Shown here piece by piece: positions 1-10,199 of a stretch of DNA of 64,000 bases. The translations under genes and the position numbers were made by a program. The notes below the pieces were generated by a model. It had not been told where the DNA came from. It did no database searches and worked only from the letters and a program-made list of their open reading frames with translations. Source of the DNA: Sarcomyxa edulis (Eukaryota > Basidiomycota > Agaricomycetes > Agaricales > Mycenaceae). The stretch spans positions 2,232,001-2,296,000 of the forward strand of contig QUOL01000003.1 in the NCBI GenBank assembly GCA_009761415.1, written 5' to 3'. Position 1 is the first letter of the stretch. The number at the start of each line of letters is the position of its first letter.

Positions 1-2176
1 CGTTTTATCGAAAATATGCCGGCACCCTATCAAGTGCCGGTGGGTTGCCAGTGGGCACGCGACTTATGCATTCACTATATTTAGCAACTACGACCCAACT
101 CCAACTGCTCCCCTCAACAACGACGAACAAATGCTCATTGCAATCATACAAACATTTCTGGGCGTCGAGAAGTCACCAGAGTGGTATTTTGAAGGGTATG
201 CCTATTGATGTGGTGGTTTTATTGTTGGTATTGGCTGATTGTGCAACGGTAAGATAATTTCTCAATACTATATGTGTGTGTTCATAAATCACTAACTCAT
301 TGTCCTAAAATTCAGTGGGAGATGACTTTTGTTTAGTATGCATAATGACATTTGGTTTTGAGTGAAGGTGTTATTGTATGGAAATTCATCAGAGATAATT
401 TGATTATAACACGTACCATTTTTTTGGATTCTCTGTGAGCACAAATGCATCCAGATACAGCACCGGCCTCACATTGAACACGCATGCTGATCCAAAATGA
501 TGAATAAATTCAGAAATCATCCAATTTCAGAGCATGGTCTCTCAAAACTTGCAAATTTGAACAAGTCACACGTGGGAGCACTTCCATTTTCTTCCGCATT
601 GCACACATATATCAAGAGCTTCTTTTATATTGTTGCAATTTGTGGTCTAAAATGTTTGATCGTGCTGTCCCTCATTGCGATGGAATGACAGAACTCCAAT
701 TGTTCTGCTGCATCACTCTTGAAGAACTGGTTCACATAGAACAACTCCAATGTTTGTGTCCATCTTCACTGTTGGGATTTGCACAAACGGAAGTGACAGT
801 AATGAGACAATCAAAGGGGATAGGGTTTATGGTGGGTAACATTGAGCGTGGTTTAGCAACAGGACTGGATTTCACGGAATCTATCAGCAAGGACTCTATG
901 ACTGTCAAGGTTGCCAATCACTGCGTTAAGACCCAGATTAGTCGCACTTTAGCTAGATACAGTTATGTAGGAGTAGGTGAAACTACTTGAATACTTGAAC
1001 GTTGGGTAGAAGGTCTATTCGTGTACATTTGTATGTCGAGTATCTGCGGCTTGGTACGACTACGTGAAAGTTTTTGAATACTTGGAATTTGGCTAGGTCT
1101 GACTATGGCTAACCAGGGGGTTACTCGAGGGTCAAATATACCTTCTACTCACAGATGTGTGTCTAGGTGCGTGCACCCGACATGCTCAACCTGCGAGTAG
1201 ATAGACTACTTGCAGACCGTGACTAGATGGTATATATTGGGTCCGACTAGCTCCGACTAAAAGAGGTCTTAACGCAGTGAATACCATACTGGAATCCATA
1301 AAATCTACTTATAAACACCACAAGGACATGTACCCTCTCTATACCTGAATTTGCTGGTAATCAGAATTGTTCAAATAGATTGAATACTTAAAGCCAAGGG
1401 GGTGCTAGCTTCTGAGTTTTGCTTTCAGACCCACAGAGCGGACCTACCTACGTCATAAGCAGCACATGGTCTACAAATTGCCTTATTGGGAATTCCAATC
1501 ACCCGGATCACCCCTCAACTATAACAATGGCCCTACCGGGCAGGCCTGGACACTTCGGTATAACTGAGGAAAAGTTGTGTGCGCGGCAAAGCCCTGCACT
1601 CCCCCATGAATGCCTCACTTTGTCAAAATGCAACAAACTGAGTTTTGTGACACCCTCAAAGCTTTGGGAGCTTACCCATTTCAGTGCATCTATCTGCAAA
1701 GGGTAAGGTGGGGTATTGTACTATCTACATTGAGTACACTGCAGTATTGTAATAGGTGTTGGGATCCTATTAGCTTGACTCTGGAGAGATACCAGTACTT
1801 AGCGTATACAACAAGGGGACAAAGGATGGTTATAAACAGGTAGATTACTAGGGGACAAACACATAAGGAACAGGTGTTCCAACTTGGAGTATGTGCAGCT
1901 ATCTACAGAGTAGTACAAACACTAGTAAATACTTGAGTGGCATGTAGCAGCACGTACACCAAGTGTTACTCCAATATGCAGGACATGACCCAATTTCAAG
2001 TTGCCTTTGAGTCACTCTACCTCCTGCCAAATGGGGGGTGGAGATTGCAATCTATATTTGACACACAATCTGCCTCATTCTTCTTCAGACTATAGCTAAT
2101 AGGAACATCTCTAGATTTCCTGGGAATACTTGTTTCTTGGACTACAAAGACCCTAGACGTTAGATTCACTGGTGGT
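1..2176 (+). repeat. Left arm of a large inverted repeat (cut by the window edge)
   Basis: This segment is the near-identical reverse complement of 16610-18785; for example the palindromic stretch around 17-41 matches 18744-18769. The match stops abruptly after the shared sequence TCACTGGTGGT at about 2176. Scattered small substitutions separate the arms, so they are old enough to have diverged slightly. The short open frames inside (for example around 640-990) occur in both arms but resemble no family I know and are probably not genes. A CACTA-like MITE (919-1279) is present in both arms. The arms could be ends of one large element, or two copies of one repeat in opposite orientation; the sequence left of base 1 is needed to decide. 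Confidence 0.85.
919..1279. mobile_element. CACTA-like MITE, 361 bp
   Basis: The ends form a 15-bp perfect terminal inverted repeat beginning CACTGCGTTAAGACC and ending with its complement. The flanks carry a 3-bp AAT duplication (916-918 and 1280-1282). A CACTR terminus with a 3-bp target duplication is characteristic of the CACTA/EnSpm superfamily. The interior has no coding potential, so it would be non-autonomous. The same element is present at the same relative place in the right arm (17508-17868), so it inserted before the arms separated. Confidence 0.65.
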
Positions 2177-2886
2177 GGTCCCAATCCAGAGGCTCTCTGT
2201 TTTGTTGTGTTCTCGTCAAGTCAGATTGTTTTCTCTCACACCTCATCCAGGGACTATACACCAACATCAACAATATTCTCGTTATTCTCTCTTGTACTAT
2301 GACAATGAATAGCAAACATCACCCCAAATTCAAGGTACATACATCACATGTGCACCTTTAGGACATCAATCTGACTAAATTCAAGATTGGGGATTATGCA
2401 TGGAGACGAGATGGAATTTCTCATACGTGGCATTGGTCAAAGATTGCTGCAGTCCACAAAGATGAATTTATGGTATGTAAGATGTTGTTTACTGTGTTTG
2501 ACAATTGATACGCAAACATGAGATAGGATATTCTCTCGTGGGCGTACACTGTGTACAATATCTCGGGCTTTACAAGCTGCTGTCTGAAATCGGAGCTTCG
2601 ACACCCTACATTTTTTCCATTGCAGAAAAAGAAGGCTAAATGTAGAGTGTGGGACAAAAACACCGCTCAGTATGCACTTGACCATATTGACGATTTAGCT
2701 GGGTTGTTACAGTAATTTGTGCTATTAGCAGCAATACATTATATTGTCTCATTCCTCAACTAGAAAAGGTCATCCCAACAAAGAGAATAGGATCAGGAAA
2801 TTTTCTTGCTGCTGGCAGGCTTGACCACTTTGCTGGCGCAAGACGCGTGATGTCACATCATGCAAAACGCGCAAGATAGAAATGAA
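2177..2886. other. No gene recognised
   Basis: AT-rich sequence just inside the left arm. Short open frames on the minus strand (about 2421-2685) have no recognisable motif or codon-like pattern. I see no RNA gene here. Confidence 0.4.
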
Positions 2887-3274
2887 GGGTGTAATGGTCA
2901 GGCTAATGTAAGGCTGGGCACGGATCATGATCCGCAGGTTTGGGTACTTGACCTGTGGGTAGTTGCATTTTCAAAACCAATACCCAGAGCTGCCAGGTAT
3001 TTGCCAACAGGTACCTGCTACCTGTGGGTATTGAGTTTTGAAGCTAAAAAGTTGACAAATATGCCATATATGGTAATACCCACAGATCTACTTGAGCAAG
3101 TACCTGTGAAATGTCTTCAAATTTGATACCCGGATCCGTGCAGGTAGTTGACCCACAGGTCGAGTTAATAAACACTACTCACACCTGTGAGTTTCTCACG
3201 GATCAAATCACACGTACCTACAGATAGATTCGCACTCGTGCTCTGGCTTAGGCTAATGCCGGTCCATTACACCC
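2887..3274. mobile_element. MITE-like element with short TIRs, about 388 bp
   Basis: The left end GGGTGTAATGG and the right end CCATTACACCC are perfect inverse complements, and weaker complementarity continues inward (GGC..TAATG against the complement of GGCTAATGCC). The interior is full of variants of ACCTGTGGGTA in both orientations, giving several imperfect hairpins, and has no coding capacity. I could not find a convincing target duplication, so the exact boundary and superfamily are open. Confidence 0.5.
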
Positions 3275-3597
3275 AGTTTGTTACTCCAATAGTCACATCT
3301 GTCACACTCTTATCTGATCGCCAGCTGTACATTTCTTTCTCTTCGTCGAATCAACGCCAGTAATTGGCACTTCTCAGTATTGAGGACTCTAGCTAAGTTT
3401 CCCTTGACTTTGTCGCTAGTCTGTTATGCCAGACTCTCCCTCTATTTTCCATCCTCGGTGCCTTGCCCGTTACAAAGGGGAAAAGGAAAAGGTAGGTACA
3501 GATAAGTAAGAAGGAAAGAAAAAAAAGGAAAGAAAAATATATAGTAGATTGTCCATCAAGGGGAATCCCCCTACACCACCCCAACAAATTCATATGG

Positions 3598-3696
3598 TGC
3601 TTTCTCTGGGTCCCAGGTGTTGGAACTCAGGGGGAGTCTTGTCACTTGAGTCAAACACGACCACATAGCTTACCATTGAGTTACTTGTTGGAAGGT
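3598..3696 (-). repeat. tRNA-derived SINE-like head
   Basis: On the minus strand a pol-III A-box-like block, TAACTCAATGGTAAGC, is followed about 45 nt later by a degenerate B-box-like block, GAGTTCCAACACC. The spacing and the intervening anticodon-arm-like sequence resemble a tRNA gene, but the stems do not pair well enough for a functional tRNA. The best reading is a SINE head or a decayed tRNA pseudogene. Confidence 0.3.
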
Positions 3697-3699
3697 TAA

Positions 3700-4440
3700 C
3701 GTCGGTCCGCATCATCAAAGTTGTTATGGTATTATAGATACTTCACCAGGTACTTATTACCGTAATATGCCCTTCTATACTCCTTCTACTCATTGCCATC
3801 TATACATTGAGCTTTCTCCTGCCTTCGAGTCTTTGTACTTCACCGAGGTACTCAGCCACCAAGGTATTTGATCTTGTTAGCATCACAAGGTATTGTCTGC
3901 CACTGATTGTAAGGCACAGCCACATCGCAACGCGTCTACCACCTTTTTGAAGGTTCCATCGACACCCTTTCATACTGTTCCAGATAGTTCTTACCTAGTT
4001 ACTTCATGTATTTAAATGCTCGGGCCATATGCCCTGGAGATTCATTCAATTCATTTCCCATTTCCCAACCACTTAACTCTAGTGCCCTAAGTTCAAGTAA
4101 AGACTAAATTCTGCTTCAAATAAGAGAAATACGGGTACAGTCTTGCACTACCCATATTCTCTCCTGTCCTAAAGAGATTACCCATTGCTAGCCTCTAAGT
4201 TGATTAACGATAAATATATCTAATCATCGGCAGACTTATATTGAAATTAGAGTGGTTCTCGCTTTGCCTAGCTTCCTGGGATCATACCTCAAACCTTCCA
4301 AACTACTACAGTATTACTCGTATTCAAGGAATACACCAGAACACTAGATTAAACCTCTTATTCTAACAGGTGGCTTGCTCGGGCTTTGGGCCTTAAGTGA
4401 CGGGGTCGAGTGGTTGGCAAAGTGTGACTGGGGAGGGGTT
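3700..4440. other. No gene recognised
   Basis: AT-rich sequence without convincing open frames, inverted repeats or RNA genes. Confidence 0.4.
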
Positions 4441-5044
4441 TTATGTCAGAACCATTTCACGGTGCGACAGCGGGTCTACATCAGTAGAGGTAGACACTGT
4501 GACAATGGGTGATTGCATTGTCAAAGCAACATCCAAGTTGATCCTCAATAGGCTTAGACTTGGAGCTGTAGGCTTATTGGTACTAAAGGTTCCTTCATGT
4601 ACAATGAACTCACCCAACTTATCTGTCTCAACATTCTCGTCATCAATGTTTGTATTAGGGTTGCCATACGTGCTGGTCTTGGTGTCAGAGTCAGATTCTG
4701 AATTGGAGACAAGAGTAGTTGCGGTGCTTTCAATAACATTGGAGGCAATACTACACAAGTATGATACATCAGCTAGAGGGAAGAGTATTAAACAAGGAGA
4801 CCACTTACCAAAAGGCAAGCCATGAGCTATTCACACCATATACAGTGCATAGTTTCTCAATAATGTGCGTGGCGGGCAATTGTATGTCATGCAAGACATG
4901 TTGTACAGGGTTGATGGGGGCACTGGAAGCAGGTTGAGGTACTGGCTGCTCTGTACAAGACAGCGGACACTGTACAAGAGGAGGATCTGCCACGGTTAAT
5001 GGAACGGCGGCTGGTTTGGGGCGGAGAAATTCAAATATAGACAT
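4441..5044 (-). pseudogene. Two-exon relic, probably transposon-derived, function unknown
   Basis: A minus-strand frame starts at 5044 (MSIFEFLRPKP...) and runs proline-rich to about 4805, where a GTAAGTGG donor is visible. A second open stretch continues to 4441 and is acidic and Ser/Thr-rich (SNSESDSDTKTSTYGNPN). The layout, a short FLRPKP-type start, a Pro-rich linker and an acidic YGNP-type block, recalls the N-termini of repetitive agaricomycete proteins carried by DNA transposons. That resemblance is from memory. There is no downstream catalytic domain, so this would be a truncated remnant. Confidence 0.25.
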
Positions 5045-5679
5045 GTTCTTCAGCAGTTTTTTCTTGCCGGCTATTTTATCGTGTTCTGCTCTGGCATTGT
5101 TGCATACCTTCTTATCACGGTGCCTTTCTTGTAGATTTACAATACCACCAAATCCACAGTTGATTCATTGACTACAGTTGGGGTAGTCTGCGTAACCATC
5201 AGTGTCAAGGACAGGTATCTTTGAAAATTCACATAAATGTTTCAGTAAGTGGGATAGAAAATTGTATAGATACCTGAAAGCTCATATCCATAAAATGGAC
5301 AGTATATCTGCTGTTGCTGCGCTTGACGTTTGTTCTTCCCATTTGGTAGACTGGTTTTTTTTTGTAGTGCACGTGTCGGGGATGTAGCCAAACAAATGAT
5401 ATATGTCATTGAGATATGGTTCAAAATAGGGTTTTATAGGGGGATTCATGCTCTGTACATGCTTCAACGCTGTAGAGGTGTCTGAAAAGCTGTCTGACAA
5501 GGTCACATGAGAATCTCAGGCTCGATGCCTAAACTTACCTACCTGCTTGTATTGAAGTTTTGATCTGGCACCCCCTTTCTTGAAGCATAAAAGAATTAAA
5601 CCATCTGGATCAAGCTTATTCTTGAAGTGCACCATAGCAAGTTGAATATATATGTATTCATCACAGGCACGGTGGTTCT

Positions 5680-5880
5680 AATTGACCTTGTGCCTCAAAT
5701 TGGACTCATGCCTCTAATAGTGCAAGTCAAATGTTTTTCTATACTGGTTCGAATCGAGCCTGTGCCTCGAATATTTTGCTGCTTCAATTCGAACACGGCG
5801 CTAGATCCACGCACAAGTTCAAATCGAGTATGTGCCTCAAATCAAGCGTGTGCCTCAAATCGATGATGTGCCTCGGACTA
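5680..5880. repeat. Degenerate tandem repeat with TCGAAT/TGTGCC words
   Basis: The words TCAAATCGAG or TTCGAATCGAG alternate with (A/C)TGTGCCTC several times, most regularly between 5750 and 5878, with a unit near 20-25 bp. The array runs straight into the hairpin at 5880-5957. A related word array occurs at 20592-20745. No coding capacity is apparent. Confidence 0.6.
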
Positions 5881-5957
5881 ATCAGGTGATTGATGACGTG
5901 TGAACGAGTGTATGTTTTGTAGAGTACACTCGTTCACACGTCATCGAGTCACATGAT
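5880..5957. repeat. Long hairpin: 21-bp perfect stem extended by imperfect pairing
   Basis: Bases 5892-5912 are the exact reverse complement of 5925-5945, with a 12-nt loop. Outside this the sequences AATCAGGTGATT and GAGTCACATGATT pair imperfectly and lengthen the stem to about 33 bp. No coding frame uses the region. Confidence 0.85.
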
Positions 5958-6044
5958 TGGATCAAGCGTGCACCTTTACGCAGGTTCGAATACCGACCAT
6001 GCATATATTTTATGATGTTTTTGCAGACACTCTTTTCCATCACA

Positions 6045-6420
6045 GTTGCGCTCGAATCGAGTTTGAATCGAGTGCGACTGCTATACGGTTTATCAAACAT
6101 GAAGTACTACTTTGCAGTGTCAAAGTTCATGCCCTGGGTTGGAAAGGAATTTATTTGACAACAAATGCAGCAAAAATGCAGGCAAATGTAAAATGATGTG
6201 AATGAACGTGGATTGGAAGTGGAAATGGCAATAAACATGCCCTACATCTCAGTGTTTCTCAGCATCTGCTCCAGGTTTTCTTGGGTGTTTTCTCGGTGTT
6301 TTCTCCCAATTTATCCGAGCTTTCTCCGAGCTTTCTCAGTGTTTTCTCGGTGTTTTCTCAGTGTTTTCTCAACTTTGTTGTCCGCCCATCAGACAGATTA
6401 TATGTTTTCCAACATCTGAG
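6045..6420 (+). repeat. Dispersed repeat, diverged copy of 18958-19270
   Basis: Shared blocks in the same order and orientation include GCGCTCGAATCGAG, ATACGGTTTATCAAA, TTTGACAACAAAT and a closing array of GTGTTTTCTCGGTGTTTTCT (about 6270-6375). The two copies are clearly diverged with small indels. The tail is a 12-13-bp minisatellite of the word GGTGTTTTCT. No protein is predicted. Confidence 0.7.
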
Positions 6421-6483
6421 AATGTAAGTTATTCAATATGTCGTACACGCGTCAATACTTATAGTCCCAATACAAGGAAAAGC

Positions 6484-7297
6484 ATGTCGTCTGCACAGTC
6501 GGATAACCGCCCGGTCAACCTTAGCACTCTCCGAGGACGAAAATTCCGTCAGAAACTAAAGTATGTTTGTGTTGTGTTCCTACTCCTTGTCAATTCTCAG
6601 TTCTTATAGAGACCAAAATTCCTTGGAGGAATACCACCGCACCAAAAATAAAAAGTTCCGAAAGTAAGACTTCATTCAATTTGCAATGTGATTGTCTGAT
6701 CACCTCTGGTTTAGCAAGGATTGTGTCTCTTCATTACCTCCTATAGAAGACACCCATCTTACCATCAAAATGGCTACCATAGACAAACTTACCTTGGGCT
6801 TTTGTTAGAAGGGCGGGCACGTTTCCAGATATTGGTATATTCCTTGAATATAATTGAGTGAGGAGTTTTGGTTAGATCTCTGAAGCGTAGGCTAGACGGA
6901 GTTACGGTGCTGAAGTTTAAGTCTGCCAAAGATTAGGCGGGGTCAGTAATCTAACATTTTTCATCTATTTCTTAGACTATGCAAGGATTTTTACAGAATA
7001 TGCAGGCTTACTACAATTTCAAATGGATGGAAGATCCAAATAACTTTGCTGTACTACCTCACATCAAAGTATGTTTGCTTGTATTCTACAGATAACCACA
7101 CTGACATTTTTTCCAGATGCTATTTCAAAATAACACCTTTGATTGTTGGGGTTTTCACGGTCATTTTTGCTCAACATCTATGCAAAGCATCAAGTATCAA
7201 CCACTCTAGCATACCACATGAATGGATCATCCGAGAAAAGGAGATCAACATGGATGTGTTCAGACTAAAGTTGATTGAAGAACTGGTTACATTTTAG
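6484..7297 (+). pseudogene. Possible fragmented gene, function unknown
   Basis: An ATG at 6484 opens a basic frame (RPVNLSTLRGRKFRQKLK) ending at a plausible GTATGT donor near 6561. Further open stretches with exon-like borders occur near 6980-7080 (MQGFLQNMQAYYNFKW) and 7120. No domain is recognisable and the pieces do not form one clear protein. It may be a relic of a mobile-element gene. Confidence 0.2.
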
Positions 7298-7464
7298 CTT
7301 AGAAAATTGACGATACAATATGATCATACTTGAACCAACATGCCAAATTTAAGGCGTAACTACAGCAACAAGTTGTCATGATTTCCATACCAAACTAATT
7401 GCAACATATGGAATTGGGCATATTCTGGTGTTGGCAAACAAAAAGCCAAGCATATGGATGGAAA

Positions 7465-7562
7465 TAAAATGACTTGTTGAAGAGTCGAACCTTGAGCTTG
7501 AAATTGTAAATTTCTTAAAAAAAAAAAAAAACATAATGTGTTACCGCTGCACTACGGCACTA
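7465..7562 (-). repeat. tRNA-derived SINE-like element
   Basis: On the minus strand an A-box-like block (AGTGCAGCGGTAACAC, near 7553-7538) is followed by a T-run and then a B-box-like block, GGTTCGACTC (near 7488-7479). The boxes lie about 60 nt apart, wider than in a normal tRNA, and the 15-base T-run sits between them. This is a tRNA-like promoter module in a repeat, not a functional tRNA. Confidence 0.3.
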
Positions 7563-7804
7563 TACAATAGATGGCTAACAACATATACCCAATACTATAG
7601 TTTCTATTTAATACTACCTATCTATCATCGTAGAGATGTGTATGTAAATCAAACAAAAAGTCTATGAAGAAAGAAAACTTGTTGAACAAACTAACTACTG
7701 ATATGGTAGACAAAAGTAGCTTTTCCGATAAAGTTTCCACTAAAAAAAGCAGGACTCGTGTATGCCATGCTTGCAATGGCCCGCTTCCGCAAGTGATACC
7801 TACA

Positions 7805-8700
7805 TAGAGCTCCATAGATGGTGAAGGTGACTAAGTAGAACTATTGACCCCAGGACCCATACTATGGGCTCTTTGTCTCTATGGTTCCCTATGCACATCT
7901 CCATAGATCTGCTTAGCATACTTGCAGTTTGCTGATGTTCATACTGACCAACTTATATTTAGTAAACACTGTTCTCGAGCTCTCGTCCATTGACCCATTT
8001 TAGTCTTACTTCTATGACATGGCGAACACATGTGAGTCTATCTACTCTGCTGTTTTCTACTAATCTTTGTTACTGATGGTGTTTGCAGGAGGGCTGAGAC
8101 GAGATGAGGGGATGATATGAGATGGGATTACGAGACGACTCGGAGACGGTGGAAATGAGACGAGAGGGGACATTGAATTGCGAGATGCAAGGGGACACCA
8201 AAACGCGAGATGTGAGGGGGGTCGACTCGGAGACGCGAGACATGAGGGGGACGAGACGCGAGATGCGGGGGGGAACGACTCGGAGACGCGAGATGCGGGA
8301 GGGAATGACTTGGAGACGCGAGATATGGGGGGGAACGACTCGGAGACGTGAGGGGGGGACGAGACGCGAGATGTAAGGGGGGACGAGATGCGAGGGGGAT
8401 GAGATGTATTTGTCTGTTCCAGTCTATACTATCTACGTAGATGGCAAATATGTATATTCACTCAGCTCTTTATTCTCGAAAAAAAACAAAAACCAAAAAA
8501 TATTCTGCTATATATGATACAAGAGGTCTACCGCTCACTGCAGAGTGCTACAAAGGACTTTGTAGAAATAGGGCCCATCTCCATAGATCTTTGTAGAAGG
8601 GGAGGCTTCCCATGTAATTCTATGGACCCCAGGACCCTTTCTATGGGTTCTCCGGCTCTATAGCTCCCTATGTAGAACTACATAGAGCTCCGGAGCAACC
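7805..8700. repeat. Pair of about 110-bp direct repeats flanking a purine-rich array
   Basis: Sequence around 7805-7925 (CTCCATAGAT..., GACCCCAGGACCC, CTATGGGCTCT) recurs in diverged form at about 8575-8700 (CTCCATAGATC, GACCCCAGGACCC, CTATGGGTTCT). Between them lies the purine-rich array at 8095-8400. Palindromes such as CTATGTAGAACTACATAG occur in the right copy. Confidence 0.5.
8095..8400 (+). repeat. Purine-rich minisatellite, about 36-bp unit
   Basis: The strand is almost entirely A/G and built from variants of CGGAGACGCGAGATGCGGGGGGGAA, most regular at 8262-8365. Multiple runs of five to eight G lie close together. The open frame through it (RRREMREGM-type Arg/Glu/Gly repeats) is a low-complexity artefact and not a credible protein. 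Confidence 0.7.
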
Positions 8701-8981
8701 TCCTGGTTTGCTGATGGCCTCACAAGCTATATGACCCCCCATATTCTTCCTGCCACCTATCCTGAAAGGTATTAGATAGGTTCCTAACCTTTATTGCATT
8801 TTTGTCGCTCTCATAACTTGGGCTGGTGAAGAAATAAAAAATTAGTTCCGGAATGACTCTTTCTTTTGTGTTTTCACTTAACTCCAGCCAAAAAAATTGC
8901 GGGATGTCTGGAAACACTTCAAGTATATCATAAAAAATACCAGGATGCTGACAGAGAGCTATAGAGATGAGAGAATTATAT

Positions 8982-9033
8982 ATCTGTAATATGGATACTG
9001 ACTCAGTCGTTGCAAGGGTAGAACAACGTCTGT
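8982..9033 (-). repeat. Partial LTR copy lacking the 52-bp intron-like segment
   Basis: This stretch repeats the 31 bp at 9115-9145 (CTCAGTCGTTGCAAGGGTAG...) and the neighbouring GATACTGA block at 9055-9062, but the 52 bp lying between them in the LTR (9063-9114) are absent. The join falls between 9001 and 9002. It lies outside the putative LTR end, separated from it by 12 bp. Confidence 0.7.
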
Positions 9034-9045
9034 AATATATTCACC

Positions 9046-9352
9046 TGTTATATAGATACTGACTATAAGATGAATAAGTACGAAGAAAGAATAGTAAGTA
9101 AATAGATAGCTCACCTCAGTCGTTGCAAGGGTAGAACAACGTCTGAGGTGGGCGAAAGGTTACGAAGAATATATATACTGTTTTCCTGCCGAGGGAGTAT
9201 CTTTTTGGAATAAAGAAAAAGGTCACTGAGTAATAAAATATAGAGTAAAACCAACGGTAAAATAATATCTCCTCCGAGGGGCTCGGAGGAGTAGTCCAAC
9301 GTCTCGCGAGACACGACGCAACGCAACTTTGCACGTGCTTGAAAATCCAACA
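9046..9352 (-). repeat. Putative 3' LTR of the Copia element
   Basis: On the minus strand the segment starts TGTTGGATTTTCAAGC next to the polypurine tract and can be closed at ATAACA (9046), giving TGTT...AACA ends and 307 bp. The inner boundary is firm; the outer boundary is a best guess from the TG..CA rule. It contains a segment with perfect intron features at 9063-9114 (see findings). Confidence 0.55.
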
Positions 9353-9359
9353 CTCCCCC

Positions 9360-9743
9360 TCAAGCCATGTGGAGTCCGAGTTCAGCGGCGAAGTGCTTGA
9401 CTTTCGGAGAGGGAAGGGCTTTGGTGAGCGTGTCGGCGACCATGTCAGCAGTAGGGCAATAGATTAGACGCAGAGAGCCATTTTCGATGATTTAGCGGAT
9501 GAAATGGAAGCGGATATCAATGTGTTTGGTACGGGCATGATACTGGTGGTCTTTTGAGAGCGCGATGGCAGACTGGTTGTCGGAGAACAAAGTGGTAGGT
9601 CCAACGAGAGGTTCGAAGAGTTGCGAGATAAGAGAACGAAGCCAGAGTGCTTCTTTTGCAGTGTGGGTCGCAGCCACGTACTCGCTCTCAGTGGTGGACA
9701 GCGATATGATCTCCTGCCGTTTAGATGACCACGAAACAGCACT
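9360..9743 (-). pseudogene. Copia RNase H region (broken)
   Basis: The frame reads SAVSWSSKRQEIISLSTTES, then EYVAATHTAKEALWLR, SDNQSAIALSKD and HARTKHIDIRFHFIR, the standard Copia RNase H signature. A stop follows at about 9492, where the family usually continues with Glu or Trp. The same frame then runs on as IIENGSLRLIYCP...DTLTKALP to a stop at 9360 inside the polypurine tract. The upstream end is cut by the solo LTR. This part therefore has one nonsense change and one insertion. Confidence 0.85.
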
Positions 9744-9748
9744 ACCGT

Positions 9749-10194
9749 TGTAACGGGTTACGGGCATGTACCCTATTACTATAGAATTACTCTGCAGTTC
9801 CTAGCATCAGCTAGGCTTACCTACATTTTTCGTTTCATATTCTTGAAGTGGCAGAGTTGTTTACAGTTGTTTAGATCACAAGCTGTAGTTATTACTTCTC
9901 GGTACTTAGTAGAATATCTTCTTCTTACTACATCAAACAAACACCCCAATAAGCCTATAGCATCTCATCTTGACTGATAGAGTATACTAGTGGGCTCGGG
10001 GCTACTTTGATATCTATTCCGCGTCTGCCAGGAGGTGTATAACCCTGCCTGGCATCCGCGATCCCCTTATCTCTTCTTATCTGATCGACTCTCAGTACTC
10101 AAAAGAGTACACCATTCTACGCTCTTCCGACTTGCCAGACTATTGTACGAAAAGGACTCAATAATCGACTCGTCCTATTCCCAGGGTCGTTACA
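9749..10194 (-). mobile_element. Solo LTR (Gypsy-type ends) inserted in Copia pol, 446 bp
   Basis: On the minus strand it begins TGTAACGACCCTGG and ends CCCGTTACA, so its ends are the inverted repeat TGTAACG/CGTTACA common in basidiomycete Ty3/Gypsy LTRs. It is flanked by a perfect 5-bp duplication, ACGGT on the minus strand (ACCGT at 9744-9748 and 10195-10199). Dropping the LTR and one duplication would rejoin the frame ...FLIDG with SAVSWSSKRQ, showing that the insertion hit an already complete pol. No internal element sequence remains, hence solo LTR. Confidence 0.92.
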
Positions 10195-10199
10195 ACCGT

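Noticed and set aside
640..990. 116-codon frame in both inverted arms as a gene
   Set aside because: It has no domain, it runs into the MITE at 919, and its presence in both arms follows from their identity, not from coding selection.
4397..4825. Plus-strand frame of 142 codons
   Set aside because: The opposite strand gives a more protein-like acidic sequence with exon borders; neither is secure.
7465..7562. Functional tRNA gene
   Set aside because: Box spacing is too wide and a T-run lies between the boxes; no cloverleaf forms.
8122..8376. Arg/Glu/Gly-rich frame of 84 codons
   Set aside because: Product of a purine-rich minisatellite, not a gene.
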